NCBI GenBank assembly: GCA_023653785.1
Contig: JAMKCH010014147.1
Location: forward strand, 17,156 to 81,155
DNA length: 64,000 bases
Reading direction: 5' to 3'
Source of the DNA: Ophioderma brevispina
Lineage: Eukaryota > Echinodermata > Ophiuroidea > Amphilepidida > Ophiodermatidae
This document shows, piece after piece, positions 34,258 through 45,604 of this stretch; position 1 is the stretch's first letter; every line of letters starts with the position of its first letter. Made by a program: the position numbers and the translations under genes. The notes beneath the pieces were generated by a model that was not told where the DNA came from, searched no databases, and worked only from the letters and a program-made list of their open reading frames with translations.

Positions 34258-36515
34258 AGAATTTACCGAATTTTCAGCTCATCTTGTTACGGAATGGTTT
34301 ATTATGATCTAAACTACATAAAATAAAAATCAAATAGACTCTTTTATAGCCAGAATCAGAATGATTTCTAACGTAGATAATTAAATAAAGTGTATTTGTA
34401 TTTAATATATTTGAACGTTTAGTGTATCTATAAACATTCGTAGGCTTGTTCAAATTAAGGTTATCCGACAGTACTCGCGGTTTCCTTGGGGGATGAGTTA
34501 GGTCGCATTTGAAGACGGTTTTATTCCATCGGATTGTATCATCAGTGACATGGTAATGCTACAATAGAGAAGAGATATTACAATTACTCACAGATTGAAA
34601 GAAGCTTTTATTTGTGTTCATCTAATTTAATTATAAACGGAGATGCACTAACTCATAATAAACCATGAGGTTTGAAGTAGGTTAGAGAAAAATGTCACGG
34701 TATCTATTCTAAGTATAAAATAAATAAAATATAGGTCGGGTTTCGCTGGAGAGTTTCCTGGTCTGTAAAGGCGTTTCTCTGGAGACAGCAGAGTTGACGA
34801 ACTACCAGATTTGTCATATTTTGTACCCAATTTTCTGGATGTGGCACAAAGCGCTTAATTAGAAATATAAGTATGTTAAATGTCAGCTGTGAATGCCAAG
34901 ACGCACGCCGGATTCGTGACACTGGGGCTGCCAAGTCCCCGTACGAAAGAGTCTTATTGAATTTTGAACATGTTAGAAACAGAATACATACGGGTGGTTG
35001 GTAGCTATTAGCTGCTACACGATCTCTTTTTAAGATGATAAAGGGCGAGCTTGCAAAGAAAAAAAAAAATGGGACACACGTTCAAGTAGTAAAGTCATCC
35101 GGTGATTCGGTTTTCGCTTTTCCACAGGGGGAGGCAAAAGCCAACGAATCAGTATTGATACTGCTTAAACTGGGGTTATTAACCGGTATTTTGTTTCGGT
35201 GTTAAATTGGTTTCAAAAATGACAATTCATCTGTATTAATTCGAGCAATAACGTCACGGTTGATTTATGAGGACCACATTTAAGGAATAATGCGGACTTG
35301 TATGAGAGGAAAAAGTTGTTTTACTTTTACATTCAATAGCGTTTTTATAGACTTGCCTTATAGCCACTGATCGGAAAAATAATTGAATTAATTGATCTAA
35401 ATGTACAAAAAATGCTAGGCAATTCAGGAGAGAAAAATGAGCTGTGTGGCTCAAAATGCTTTTCATTTCCCTAAGAACCAAAATCAAAATCTGGTTTCAA
35501 ATTACTGAAAATACATATTCATAGCAACAAAAACTAATCAAGATGCAGCGAAGATCTTTGCCATAGCATACACTCTTGCCAGCAGCCTAACTCCTGGCTC
35601 GGGGGCCTAATCTGGGCAAGAATCATGTTGCCAAAATTGAAACGTGGCTTCAACCCGTACCCACAAGCAAGGCGCAAGCCATTTTCAAAGCGCAGCAGAT
35701 AGCAAAATGAACTAAAAAAAAGCAAGTTGTGTGCAGGGTTCAGTTGAAGTGTGTTTTATTGTGTTGGACGATTCATATGTATTCGTGAGTTGTGTTATGG
35801 AATTCATGGATACCCAGGCCAGAAAAACCTACAGACCAATATCTTTATATAACCAAAATCCGCTTACACTTTCTTCTGAAAAAAGATGAAATTGTGGTGG
35901 CCTTGCGAGCATGATAGAGATAATTATTTTCAGGGCCGGGGGAATTGAAGACAGACTTTCCATAAGTGCAAAAATTAGTTGGGCGATCACCAGTGTATGA
36001 ATCTGTCCTGATTGACCACAGATTTTCAGTGAACGATTGGGGCAAGAAGATAAACCAGCTGGAATCATAAAAAACCGATCTCAACCATTTAAAACCCCAA
36101 TTCTTAACATTCAACAAATTTAACTTTGTCAACCTGATATCATAATCAGAGCATAGAGCGAGAAACTTTTTAAACATCATCCTTTCAGTATTTTCCTTTC
36201 ACATTTGCCCTATCTGTCAGGAATAACTTTCAGGAGGCGTCAAAATCGAAGCACAATTAGAAGCCAAGTGAGGAACAATGAGTGCCTGTTGAGGTTAAGA
36301 AGGGTAATATATATGTTTTCGAGTAGTTATTATCAAAAAAACTATAGAAGAGAGACATTTCTACACGTATGCTTGTAATCATATTTATTGCTGCTGTCGC
36401 GGAAATGCTGGGTCATTCTAATAATTTTGCAACAACACCAACAAATTATAATCAATTAATTAATAATATCATTATTGTTGTGAGGCGATGGGACTTGTTA
36501 TTAATGTGAGTTCGT
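34258..36515. other. No gene recognised
   Basis: The minus ORFs at 34704-34934, 35254-35487, 35534-35725 and 35845-36180 (111 codons) are open but carry no domain or splice evidence I can recognise. The last is the least unlikely to be coding. Confidence 0.35.
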
Positions 36516-36519
36516 GAGA

Positions 36520-36785
36520 TTCCCGTGCTCAACCCGGACTATGTCTAAGGTTACCTGATATTCAGCTTTACGAATTCGGCAACCTTTCAACGAGTGGCTT
36601 GATGCCTGTATCCCTGCCTTTGATCACTTGTTGAGTTCTGTGCTCAGTTAACTTATCGTTGTATTTGTGTCCAGCATATATGTATTTTCAATTAATCTAC
36701 AATCTATGATCTTGTTTTACTGGTTGTCATGTACAGCGGTACATTCGGACTAACGCGACGTGCTGGGCATGCGTGTCAATCTATA
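36520..36785 (+). repeat. Dispersed repeat, copy 1 (partner 41.65-41.88 kb)
   Basis: AACCCGGACTATGTCT, GAATTCGGCAACCTTTCA, GTGgCTyG, TCGTATTTGTGCCAGC-like and TyTATGATCT recur in the same order and orientation near 41650-41880, about 5.1 kb away. Either a repeat family or worn direct terminal repeats; no LTR-retrotransposon genes lie between. Confidence 0.55.
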
Positions 36786-37074
36786 CTTTTGACCACCATG
36801 GACCGCTCGAAGAAAAGGTAAAGTAAGTAAAAAATGTCCTTATAAATTGTGTGTTCTTTTTCAAATAAAACTTAAAAATACCAAAGTTTAAGTAAATCCT
36901 TGGTTGGTCCTTTTTGTGATGGTTTGAAAGAAAATAGTTGTTCTATTAAGTCAAAATATCTGGAGTTTCGAGTATAACAGAACAAGCCATTTTAAACTAC
37001 GAACCAACTTGGTAACAACCTGTAGCTTTCTGATTAATAAACGTTTTGCGTTAGTACATACATTCCAAGTATAA

Positions 37075-37345
37075 ACTCAATGTGAACTGAGTAAATTAAC
37101 TGTTGCTCAACACTGGGCCAACACGGTGCTCAACATCACGTAAGTCACAAAATGTTACTCAAATAACGATATGGAGCAAGATCCTACTCAAATACATTAC
37201 AAAATATACTTACTCCTTGTGGGTTAGTAAAGTTTTACTCATCCGTTTGAGTCTAAAAGGTCACAGCTCATCTGTTGAGTAAAGAGCGAAGTAAATTTAC
37301 TCAACAAATGTTTGATCATATTGACCTTTTAATTAGGCAGAGTAA
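37075..37345. repeat. TTTACTCAA/TTGAGTAAA-rich segment
   Basis: The motif (T)TACTCA(A/T) or its complement occurs about ten times in 270 bp, mostly plus-oriented on the left and mixed on the right. Probably a small DNA element with subterminal repeats, directly upstream of the CR1 remnant. Confidence 0.5.
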
Positions 37346-37399
37346 AAATTAAGTGTTGTCAAAAACAACTAGCCAATATCATGGCAAGGAATAAAACGG

Positions 37400-38350
37400 A
37401 TCACACAGACACGCCTTGTTAACGATTTGCACTTGAAGTTAGCTAGGACCTTGGTGTTACACTGCTAAATGACACTTCATTTGAAAATCACATTAGAACA
37501 TGCATGCTCTGCGTCTTTTGGAATCACGCGATAGACTGATCCCCGTAGGTATTTAGATGAACCTACCACAGAACGCTTTGTTCATGCTGTTGTGTCCACA
37601 AGATTAGACTGTATTAATTCTCTCTGTTGTGGGGTCTTCCTTTCAGTCATATTGCAACCTACAACGTGTCCAGAATTCAGCAGCGATATTTTCTCACTTT
37701 TGAAAAACGATATGATCGCATTTCGCCTGTTCTGAACAATCTACACTGGCTAAAAGGTTAACGACCTCATCTGTTTCAAATTGTACTCGTAACTATACTA
37801 TGCGAACTGGTATGGCTCCCAAGTATCTCGACGAACATATTTCGGATTATAAAAGTATTTCTCTACGCTCATTGTCGGAGGTCTTCTTAGTGCTGATTCA
37901 CGAAGTAAGGGGCTAGTATGGGAACCGGGCGTTTGCCATTGCATGCTCTCACGATGTGGAACAGCCTTCCGGTGATGTTAGAAACGCACCAATGTTTAAA
38001 CCTTAAAACTAGCACTAAAGAGATACCTTTTTACCCGAGTGAATAGCTTAAAATGACTTTACCTCTCTTAGTTTCTCTTCTTACTTTGTTTAGTTCTTAG
38101 TCTTCTCGGCATTCCATTTGCCAAGGCAAATGCTCATATGCTGAACCTCTTTCTTTTTAATAATTGAAATGTTAAAACCATTGGCGTTTATGTTAGTTGA
38201 TATATATTTCAATTAAGTATTTGATAAGAAACTTCATTTATTGTGATTGTGTAATTATGTTGATTATGTACAGCGCTGACGCTGAGACACGATACTTTGT
38301 TGGTTTTAGTGACAATTATATTATAATTATATTATCATTATTTTTATTAA
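37400..38350 (+). pseudogene. CR1-like LINE, ORF2 C-terminus and 3' UTR
   Basis: In shifting frames the plus strand gives ERFVHAVVSTRLDCINSLCCG, a region matching LQ.VQNSAA, MAPKYL, SLRS..GGLLS and RAFAIA..LWNSLPV, then LKTYLFTR-like residues. These are the successive C-terminal blocks of CR1/L2 ORF2 products (VHAFVTSRLD.CNSLL.GLP; MAP.YL...I; RAF...AP.LWN.LP). Many one-base frame changes are needed. The 3' end near 38275-38349 has TGTACAGCGCTGACGCTGAG followed by (ATT)n-like sequence, the standard CR1-type terminus. No RT palm motifs remain. Confidence 0.75.
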
Positions 38351-39305
38351 ACGCCAATAGTTAACTTCAATGAATTAAAAATGCGTTGCGTTAATATCAC
38401 ATTGGCTGGTTGGCCGAATCTGTTAAGTATTAGTTCAAGTAGTATTTAAGATGCTAAGTGCAGTTAAAGTGATATCTGTGGATTTCCGAAGTAAAGGGTT
38501 AAAACGCATGCTGTTTACCAGGTTTCTACTATCATGTATGATGATATGATTTTTTAACAAAGTTCTTTTAAAAAATCTGATTAGATACTGTAGGAGTCAT
38601 GAGACAGAATAGCTTTGCACGTCACTGGTTTGAGGATTTTTTGGTGTATGTATAATTCCAGGTGGGGAACAGCTGGGTCATGGGACTTAAAAGTTATGTA
38701 CATGGAATGATTGATAAACACAAATGGTAAATAACGTGACTGGCGACATCACTAAGCATACTGCCCAGCGGTATGTGAACGCACTGTAAATCTAATGCTT
38801 TTAACTTCGCCGCTTTTTTTGCCTTTGCACAGTCATTATCATTAGGTTAGGATGCAGGTGATGTTCCTTTGCGCGTAAAGTACTTTCACTGTGATAGATG
38901 TGTGGTGGTCATAATCTTCACTAATTCCCTCAAGGGCTAGTGTAGTAATGATTGTACCCGCGCTATCAAAACCCACTACCATTCGCGAGCTACGATATTT
39001 TGAAAGTTACGATTTACGAAAATTGCATTAAGTGGCCAGGGGTTCATCTAAACTACCAAGAGCCTACAATAATGAGATGTTTTAATACGTTTATTTTTTT
39101 TCACTAATAAAGTCTTATAAAAGCGATTATAGTTCGATTTCTATGTAATAAATCCAAAGTCCATGAGACGATTCACCTTTTAGAGAAGGAGGTTGAAATT
39201 GAGGAGGGTGTGCTGGTTAAAAATCGTATTGTATTTTTAATCATGTACAGTGTCAAAATGTTAAAAAATGTGAATGCTGTAAGCCTTTTTCCATAAATAC
39301 TCGGC
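38351..39305. other. No gene recognised
   Basis: GGGTTAAAACGCATG at 38498 equals the sequence just outside the TTAA element end at 26452, but no element follows. Otherwise anonymous. Confidence 0.35.
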
Positions 39306-39309
39306 TAAG

Positions 39310-39430
39310 CTATATATATGAATGACTACTTTTCTGGTACAAGGGCAGCCTATATATATAATATATATATATAATATATATATATATCTATATATATATA
39401 ACCGTATATATATATAATTAATAATATAAA
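39310..39430. repeat. (TA)n microsatellite
   Basis: Interrupted TA run, first of three between 39.3 and 40.3 kb. Confidence 0.9.
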
Positions 39431-39662
39431 TTACAAAGTATAGACCTCTGTGTTCAAAAAGGCAACCGTCACTCGAGTCACGGCTACCTAACTTCCGATC
39501 ACGGGTATCCGATCTTAGACGGATGATGGCTCATAGTCGTGTCTTAACCCGAAGACATGTATGTATATACTGCCGTGGTGTCACGACGGAGGCATTTCCA
39601 GCACGGTCTACTTTCCAAATGTCGAGAGTGCTCAACCACTACGAATAGTGGGGGCGTTAATA

Positions 39663-39839
39663 TAACATCATAGTAAACAGTAATTATTTACAGGTGACTA
39701 TCATTGGAATTAAGAGTGCTCACTCACATTACAGGAGAGCGACAAATAAATTACAAAGTTTACGCTCTCCTGTAATGGATTGAGCAATCTTAATTCCAAA
39801 GATGGGTACCTGTAATAATACTGTTTACTATGGATGTTA
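39663..39839. mobile_element. Hairpin element with 78-bp inverted arms
   Basis: Left arm 39663-39741 and right arm 39763-39839 are reverse complements at roughly 85-90% identity, from TAACATCATAGTAAACAGTA to ACAGGAGAGCG. The loop is only 21 bases. A related single arm (TTTGGAATTAAAAGT, TCAATCCCATTACAGG, GAAGCGTAAA) occurs at 63566-63640. It lies between two TA microsatellites. A MITE or foldback element, or possibly a hairpin non-coding RNA; no promoter was recognised. Confidence 0.7.
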
Positions 39840-39840
39840 G

Positions 39841-39915
39841 AATATATATATTATATATATATATATAATATCTTATATATATATCTATATATATATAATA
39901 TAATATATATTACTT
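39841..39915. repeat. (TA)n microsatellite
   Basis: Interrupted TA run immediately right of the hairpin element. Confidence 0.9.
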
Positions 39916-40261
39916 CAATCTGCAGGACAGTACCAGTTCGACTTTGTGTTTCTCATCAGTGCGCAAAGAGCTAATGCAATCCACAAATGAAAAAAAGGTG
40001 AATCAATGACCCGTTGAGCCACTGACCCACTCCATCACGCCAGACATTGTTTATGAATACTAGAGTGCTCAAAATCAATGAGTGAGCTATGCAAATGCTA
40101 ATAGTATTACGTCTGGATAAAAAACAGCAAGGCTACATAAACCATGTACAGTTGTAGAAAGCAAAAGATTGCTCACTAATAGCTTGAAAACCACCCACCT
40201 AAAGCAAAGAGTGCTCAACTAAAATGCTGCAACTATTAGGGCAACAGCATGAAAGGGGTAA

Positions 40262-40320
40262 TATACTCAATATATTATATATAATATATATAAGATAATA
40301 TAATATATATAATATAGTAT
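40262..40320. repeat. (TA)n microsatellite
   Basis: Short interrupted TA run. Confidence 0.85.
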
Positions 40321-40341
40321 TCTAGTTTTTAATGAGTTGTA

Positions 40342-40384
40342 CTACGGGCTGTCTATAACAAAATATTCTAAAGGACAGCCCGTT
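40342..40384. repeat. Perfect 10-bp-arm hairpin
   Basis: ACGGGCTGTC and GACAGCCCGT are separated by about 20 A/T-rich bases. Confidence 0.6.
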
Positions 40385-40465
40385 ATGAAAATCTCAAAAT
40401 TTGAAGAATTTGCATCAATTTGCATAAATCATAATACACTTCTATTGTTATAACGGAATAAACCT

Positions 40466-40527
40466 CTCACTACAGAGGAAGGCGTTAGGGGGAAGGAATT
40501 ATGTCCCCCTAACGCCGTAATGAGTGG
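40466..40527. repeat. Strong hairpin GGCGTTAGGGGGA/TCCCCCTAACGCC
   Basis: A perfect 13-bp stem with a 10-base loop at 40481-40516, extended outwards by CTCACTAC/GTAATGAG after a small bulge. It stands out in composition from the surrounding AT-rich sequence. No T-run follows to suggest a terminator. Confidence 0.65.
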
Positions 40528-40793
40528 ATATCAAACGCCACTTCCCTATAAGGCACTAGATAGCGATATATAGGCAAGTGTCACGAATTAAAAGGGTCTT
40601 ATGTAACATTATATTCATACCCAACTGGTAAAATGTGTTGGGGAAACTATCTATTTCCATTTAGAATATTAATTGTCATTAATCGATATACCATGAGCAA
40701 CGTGGTCCCGTAATGGATATCCACGTAAAAAAGTCGTCTCTTCAATCATGCGCAACCACAAAAACCTTATTAGGAAAAGGAACAGTTTGGAAG

Positions 40794-40859
40794 GGAATCT
40801 ACCTTGCCGCATAATGTAAAGAGAGGGGAATCTACCTTGCCGCATAATGTAAAGGAGAG
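40794..40859 (+). repeat. 33-bp tandem duplication
   Basis: GGAATCTACCTTGCCGCATA and the following ATGTAAAG segment are repeated twice head to tail, nearly identical, so the duplication is recent. Confidence 0.85.
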
Positions 40860-41123
40860 AGTGGAACTACTACAGAAAAATAGCAAGGAGAACGTTGGAC
40901 AGATGACTTCGGTTGAGAGAAGATACCCTGCAAAAAAATAAAAATAGATTTTAACAGGCACCAATCATGTAAAGTGCTACAATCTCTACCATAGAAAGAC
41001 ATCCCATGATAGTAAACCGTTGAACAAGTCTCTGGAAACTGTTGAAAAGCCTTGGTCTTAAATTAAACATCAGAATGGCAGAACGTTCATGATCGAAAGA
41101 GGCCGAAATTGTTGACTGTCACA

Positions 41124-41567
41124 TCAATATCTACGCAAAAACAAATCACGGAAGAGCTTAGGATAAAAGCAATTTTCTCCGTTGTATACATTCCGGTACC
41201 ACACACTTTCAATCTTCTGGACGTTTGCTTTAGTATATATTAACATATTATCTCTAATTTGCCAGCTGGACCGTTCCTTACAGACTTGTTCAACCAATTC
41301 ACGGGGCGTCGTGGCTACGATCTTCAAAAACTTCAGAAACATGTACGCATCAATGGGGAGAGAAAATAATAGAGTAGCAGCAACAAATTGCGGAATAACA
41401 CCCAGAATCTGTTTACCTTTCAAAACTATTTTCTTGTAAGGTGGCGCAACAAATATTTCAGGCTTTGCTTGGTAGCACTCTGACATACTTTGGGGATTCG
41501 TTTTTAAAAGTAGTTTGGTGTTTTTAGAGGAAATATGAGGATGGTGATGAACTTTGTGAAACTTCAA
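41124..41567 (-). CDS. Unrecognised 147-codon ORF
   Basis: One of the longest uninterrupted ORFs in the window. The first 40 residues are Lys/His-rich (HKVHHHPH). The middle has a hydrophobic stretch (ILGVIPQFVAATLLFSLPID) that might be a membrane segment, and the C-terminal half is mixed and charged (PRELVEQVCKERSSW; YRNVYNGENCFYPKLF). The start is a TTG in this reading, so a true ATG start or an upstream exon is not established. I recognise no family. The amino-acid mix is more protein-like than the neighbouring chance ORFs, but no splice sites or homologous neighbours support it. Confidence 0.3.
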   Translation of the reverse strand: MKFHKVHHHPHISSKNTKLLLKTNPQSMSECYQAKPEIFVAPPYKKIVLKGKQILGVIPQFVAATLLFSLPIDAYMFLKFLKIVATTPRELVEQVCKERSSWQIRDNMLIYTKANVQKIESVWYRNVYNGENCFYPKLFRDLFLRRY

Positions 41568-41649
41568 GACAAAACTTGAAATTTATTTGTAGTTGAAAGC
41601 ATTTTCCAAAAATGTTTAAATTACAGTTTTTGTATAATGTTATATAATA

Positions 41650-41885
41650 TTACTACATATAGTTCGACGTAACCGGACTATGTCTGCGGTATCTATATCT
41701 GAACGCATCAAGCATATGAATTCGGCAAACCTTTCACCCAGTGACTCGCCATTGCGGTAAACTTAGGGGTCGTATTTATGCCAGCGGAAAATTCAAAACT
41801 TAGCTGAAAAATTTATGATCTATAGTTTCTGTGCGTTGTAGAACGGTAACCACGACAATCCAGATGCCTAACGGGATGTGATTTT
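41650..41885 (+). repeat. Dispersed repeat, copy 2 (partner 36.52-36.78 kb)
   Basis: Direct-orientation match to 36520-36785 in ordered blocks; strongly diverged by indels. Confidence 0.55.
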
Positions 41886-41889
41886 AGTA

Positions 41890-43555
41890 CAGGACTTGGA
41901 GGTAAAAAATAAGAAAATTAAAATAGAAATACTGAAAATGCACATGTAAAATATGCCCCCAAAAGCAGCTAGTAAATTTACAGGTAAAGTGCTAATGATG
42001 TCAAAACTAGTGAAAAGTGTTGATAGGAATTTACAAATGCTTTGTTGTCTCCAGAATCCATGTTGGCCAAGTTATGTGATAATTTAGACTATGCATGCAT
42101 GCATCATAGGTACAGTCTATCAGTTATGACGCTGACTTTGGAGCTGTTGTAGTTCTTGAATTACTGCTAGCCTTGACACTTAGAAGGTCGTACTCATAAG
42201 GCAAAAAACCTTATGATATTTATTGCTTATGTTAATCCCCTTACTTATCTAGTAATCGCTTTGACTCATATAGGCCTTACTTAGAATTGCTCTTTTAATG
42301 AAAACGGAATATTGTGTGCAGCATTAACGGTCAAAGGTCAGTTGCAAAATTCACTGAATGTCAATTGTTCACTTTTAAGTCAAAGGTCATCTTAGGGATC
42401 CGTCAAATTAAGATAGTACTCATTTCACTATATTTTAATGTTTTGAATTAACATGTAATCTGAAAAGATGCACGAATTGACAATGTCTAAGAACTTTTAC
42501 AACATATCGCAGAATTCATGTATTCTTACTGGAATAAATTCAGTTTCATAAATGATGCATGAGCTTATGCAGGAATTAGGCACGTTGTAAAATGTCAGAA
42601 ACGTGGTGAAAACATTATCTATAATGCTTTGTAATGTTAGCAGGGCCTGATGCTTCATGTTCTCATAACATATTTACTCTAAACAATTCCTTCTTAATCG
42701 TCGTCTATCAATGAACAGTAGTGTTGTGTAACTTGTTTTGTAGGTCGTACCTGTAAAATACACATTGAAATGCTTATCATTCATATCGATAGTGTCTGCC
42801 CAATATGATTGCCTGCGGTCTCCCCGGGGTATATATTGATCTCTTTATTCAAAATGATCTACAAAAATAATCAAAATGTATTTAAGGTCCGAGGATGTTT
42901 TTGAATATTGAAAATGAGAGCAGCAATGTGATGAAAATGATTTCCCATCGTTTGCCGTTTCTTCAGTGCTGTTTAGGACACTGAAATTATTATCAACTGA
43001 CTATGGATTGAAATCGGCAATAAACCCGGGTGCCTCTGGACACTCAAGATATTTTGCCCTTTTAGGTACGACGTATTTAGTAAATGCTTGAGTAAAACGA
43101 CACTTTTCACCTTGAAAACAAGTTTCGTAACGAGTGTACATCAACTAACAGAAATTGAAAAGGCTGAACAGTGATGCGTTGATCGATTCAATTTTTTAAT
43201 TTATCCCGAGCGAAAACTTTTACTTAAAACATATATATAATTTGTATGATATGGGGTTTACCAAGATATGTTGTAAGAATATTCTATTTTATATGTAAAT
43301 TATGGCAAATAAAACGGATTTGGAATTACTGGCGCTTTGCAGGATCGAAAATATTAGTTTAATATTTACAAATGCAACGATGTGTTGACATTCAAAAAGA
43401 TCAGCAAATAATGTTCACGCATTTCTATTGTATTTAAATCACATTTTATTTGAGCGCCCCAATACTGAATTTATTTTTTAAGAAGCTTTAACACATCCCC
43501 AAAATGTATGTAAGACACATTTTAAAAATCCAACTATATATATTATAATTCTGGT
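41890..43555. other. No gene recognised
   Basis: Anonymous AT-rich sequence without long ORFs on either strand, recognisable repeats or splice-bounded exons. Confidence 0.4.
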
Positions 43556-43558
43556 TTT

Positions 43559-43750
43559 TCTCTTCATTTAGTTCTGTGCTCGCCAGTTTCTCCGAGATTC
43601 TATATAATATTTACAATTACTTTCTTCGGGTTGTATCATTTACTGGATCCTCGCGTGCATTGAATTGAGTTCGCTTCGTCATCGTTCTGCTAGAATCCTG
43701 CATATAGGGCCCTCCATTCTATAATATAACAAATATACTTACGGCCGCTT
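43559..43750 (+). mobile_element. SINE body, 5'-truncated copy
   Basis: TTCTGTGCTCGCCAGTTTCTCCGAG and CATTGAATTGAGTtCGCTTCGT match the body of the complete SINE that follows at 43800-44090. The tRNA head is missing here. Confidence 0.7.
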
Positions 43751-43799
43751 GAAACTCGAAATAAAAGACTGAAATACCTTCTGTGCTTGTTCACTGGTA

Positions 43800-44090
43800 C
43801 CACCATAACACAGTCCTCTGTGGCCAGTGGTATTTCTCACCCGGCCTAGAAAGCGAGAGGATCGGGTTCGAGACGGTATTTTTCGTTTCTTTATTTAAGG
43901 TTCTGTGATCGCCAGTTTCTCCGAGCCTTCATTATATAAGATTTACCAATTTACTTTTCGGGTTGTCCTTTACTTGATCCTCGAGTGCATTGAATTGAGT
44001 TTCGCTTCGTTTGAATTGAGTTTCGCTTTTAATGCATATAAGGCCCTCCCATTCTATAATAAAAATTATATAAATATTCATACAATCACC
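43800..44090 (+). mobile_element. tRNA-derived SINE
   Basis: A tRNA-like head lies at 43817-43876, with A box TGGCCAGTGG (43821-43830) and B box GGTTCGAGACG (43865-43875) at the right spacing for an internal pol III promoter. The body (GTTCTGTGATCGCCAGTTTC ... AAGGCCCTCCCATTCTATAAT) duplicates the segment just upstream at 43559-43750, so two copies lie in tandem. The GAATTGAGTTTCGCTT motif is itself repeated within the second copy. No LINE-like tail was recognised. Confidence 0.7.
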
Positions 44091-44094
44091 GTCT

Positions 44095-45600
44095 TAATTG
44101 TAAAGGATACGAACGAAATGGGACAGCATGGCATGATAAAAATTAAAAGTTGATTAAAAATTCTAGTAACTAGGACATTCTTTTACATTTTATATGCAGC
44201 GTTGGCACAAATATGTAAAAAACCGTTACCACACTTACATTATTGCGGCGTACCTCTACAGAGGCTGGTCCTTGTCACGGTAATGTCATTATTTACATCA
44301 GGTAATAAAAATAGAAAAATAAATCAGTAAAATCACGAAAATCAGGGTTATCGACTTTCTACAAGACAAAATCGCGGAAATCATCGCCAATTTGGGTGCC
44401 CAATTGGAGTTCGATTGTTTCGAGTTATTAATTAATTAGAACAAATACAATAATTACTGGTATTTGCTTACAGTTTATGCTTACAGTTAACGAGAGGTGG
44501 GGTGCTAACTCCCATAGTAACCATTGCTTGCACGGGAGTCAACGCGAGGGAGGTCTTGCACGGAGGTTACTGGCCAGGACAGTCCTCAAACAAACCAAAG
44601 CATGCAGAGATTACCAAAGAAGAAACCTACAGAAATATATGAAATTCTCAGGCGAACTAAGGTGCAGTATTATCTTTTGCATTCTTGGATGATCTGGAGT
44701 GCAAACAAGGGAGGTATAGCGCTATAGTCTTGAGTAGTTTGGAAGTGAGACAAACAATTAGGAAATTAAAAGGCGGCCTTAAAAAATACAGGCGGACTTC
44801 ATAAACAGTTCACACAATATCAACAATGAGTATGTATACGTTTTTTATTTGGTAGCACCTGCAGGCGTCAATTATCTAATCCAGTTTACTCTAACACATA
44901 ATTTCATTTTCTGTTTTATATTCTCGTTTTCAACATGCTACTTTCCCAGGGTACTTATATATTCCCAAACGCTTTACTGATTTAATGCGTTAATTTTATG
45001 GTTATATCCCAAAAAACCTTACAGAATACATATCGCACTTTCTACTTCATTTGCTTTGCTTTCGGCTAGCAAACTTCTTACAACAGTCATTACATCACTC
45101 CCGGAAATCTTGGAGTGTGTGTGAAAAAGATTTGCAAGCCTTAAAATTTGTGGATAGTAAGTAACATGCAAATGTCCTAATTGTTTGTGAAAAGCTTAAG
45201 CGCAGTTAATGATATTTTCAATACACAATTATGCTAATTTAACTCATGACATGCAAATTGAATACAGAAACAAATTCTACAAATTTATAATGGACTGCAG
45301 GTTACAGCAAATATGCCCCGTGTGATATTTCTCCACCTGTTATGCTCTAACAAACTTCTTTTAGCGCAACAGAAAAACCTGCATTCAATTAAGTCTTAAC
45401 TCTCGTATGCAAAGGTTTGTTTTTCACCCTAAAAAGCCTTTTCTGGTCCCAAACGATGTATAGTCATGGTATTTACGCTTATTTCATGAGAAACAGGCAC
45501 CCATAGGTATAGTGTGATAAGGGTGAACCTGAAGTGACGAGCGGGGAAACTACATCCTTCAAACGAGAGTACCAACGTGCCAAGTATAATATCACAATGC
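44095..45600. other. No gene recognised
   Basis: Two overlapping ORFs at 44477-44727 in different frames are unsupported. Otherwise AT-rich anonymous sequence. Confidence 0.35.
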
Positions 45601-45604
45601 CACA

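Noticed and set aside
36520..41885. Complete LTR retrotransposon
   Set aside because: No gag, protease, integrase or LTR-type RT motifs between the repeats, and no primer-binding site or polypurine tract recognised.
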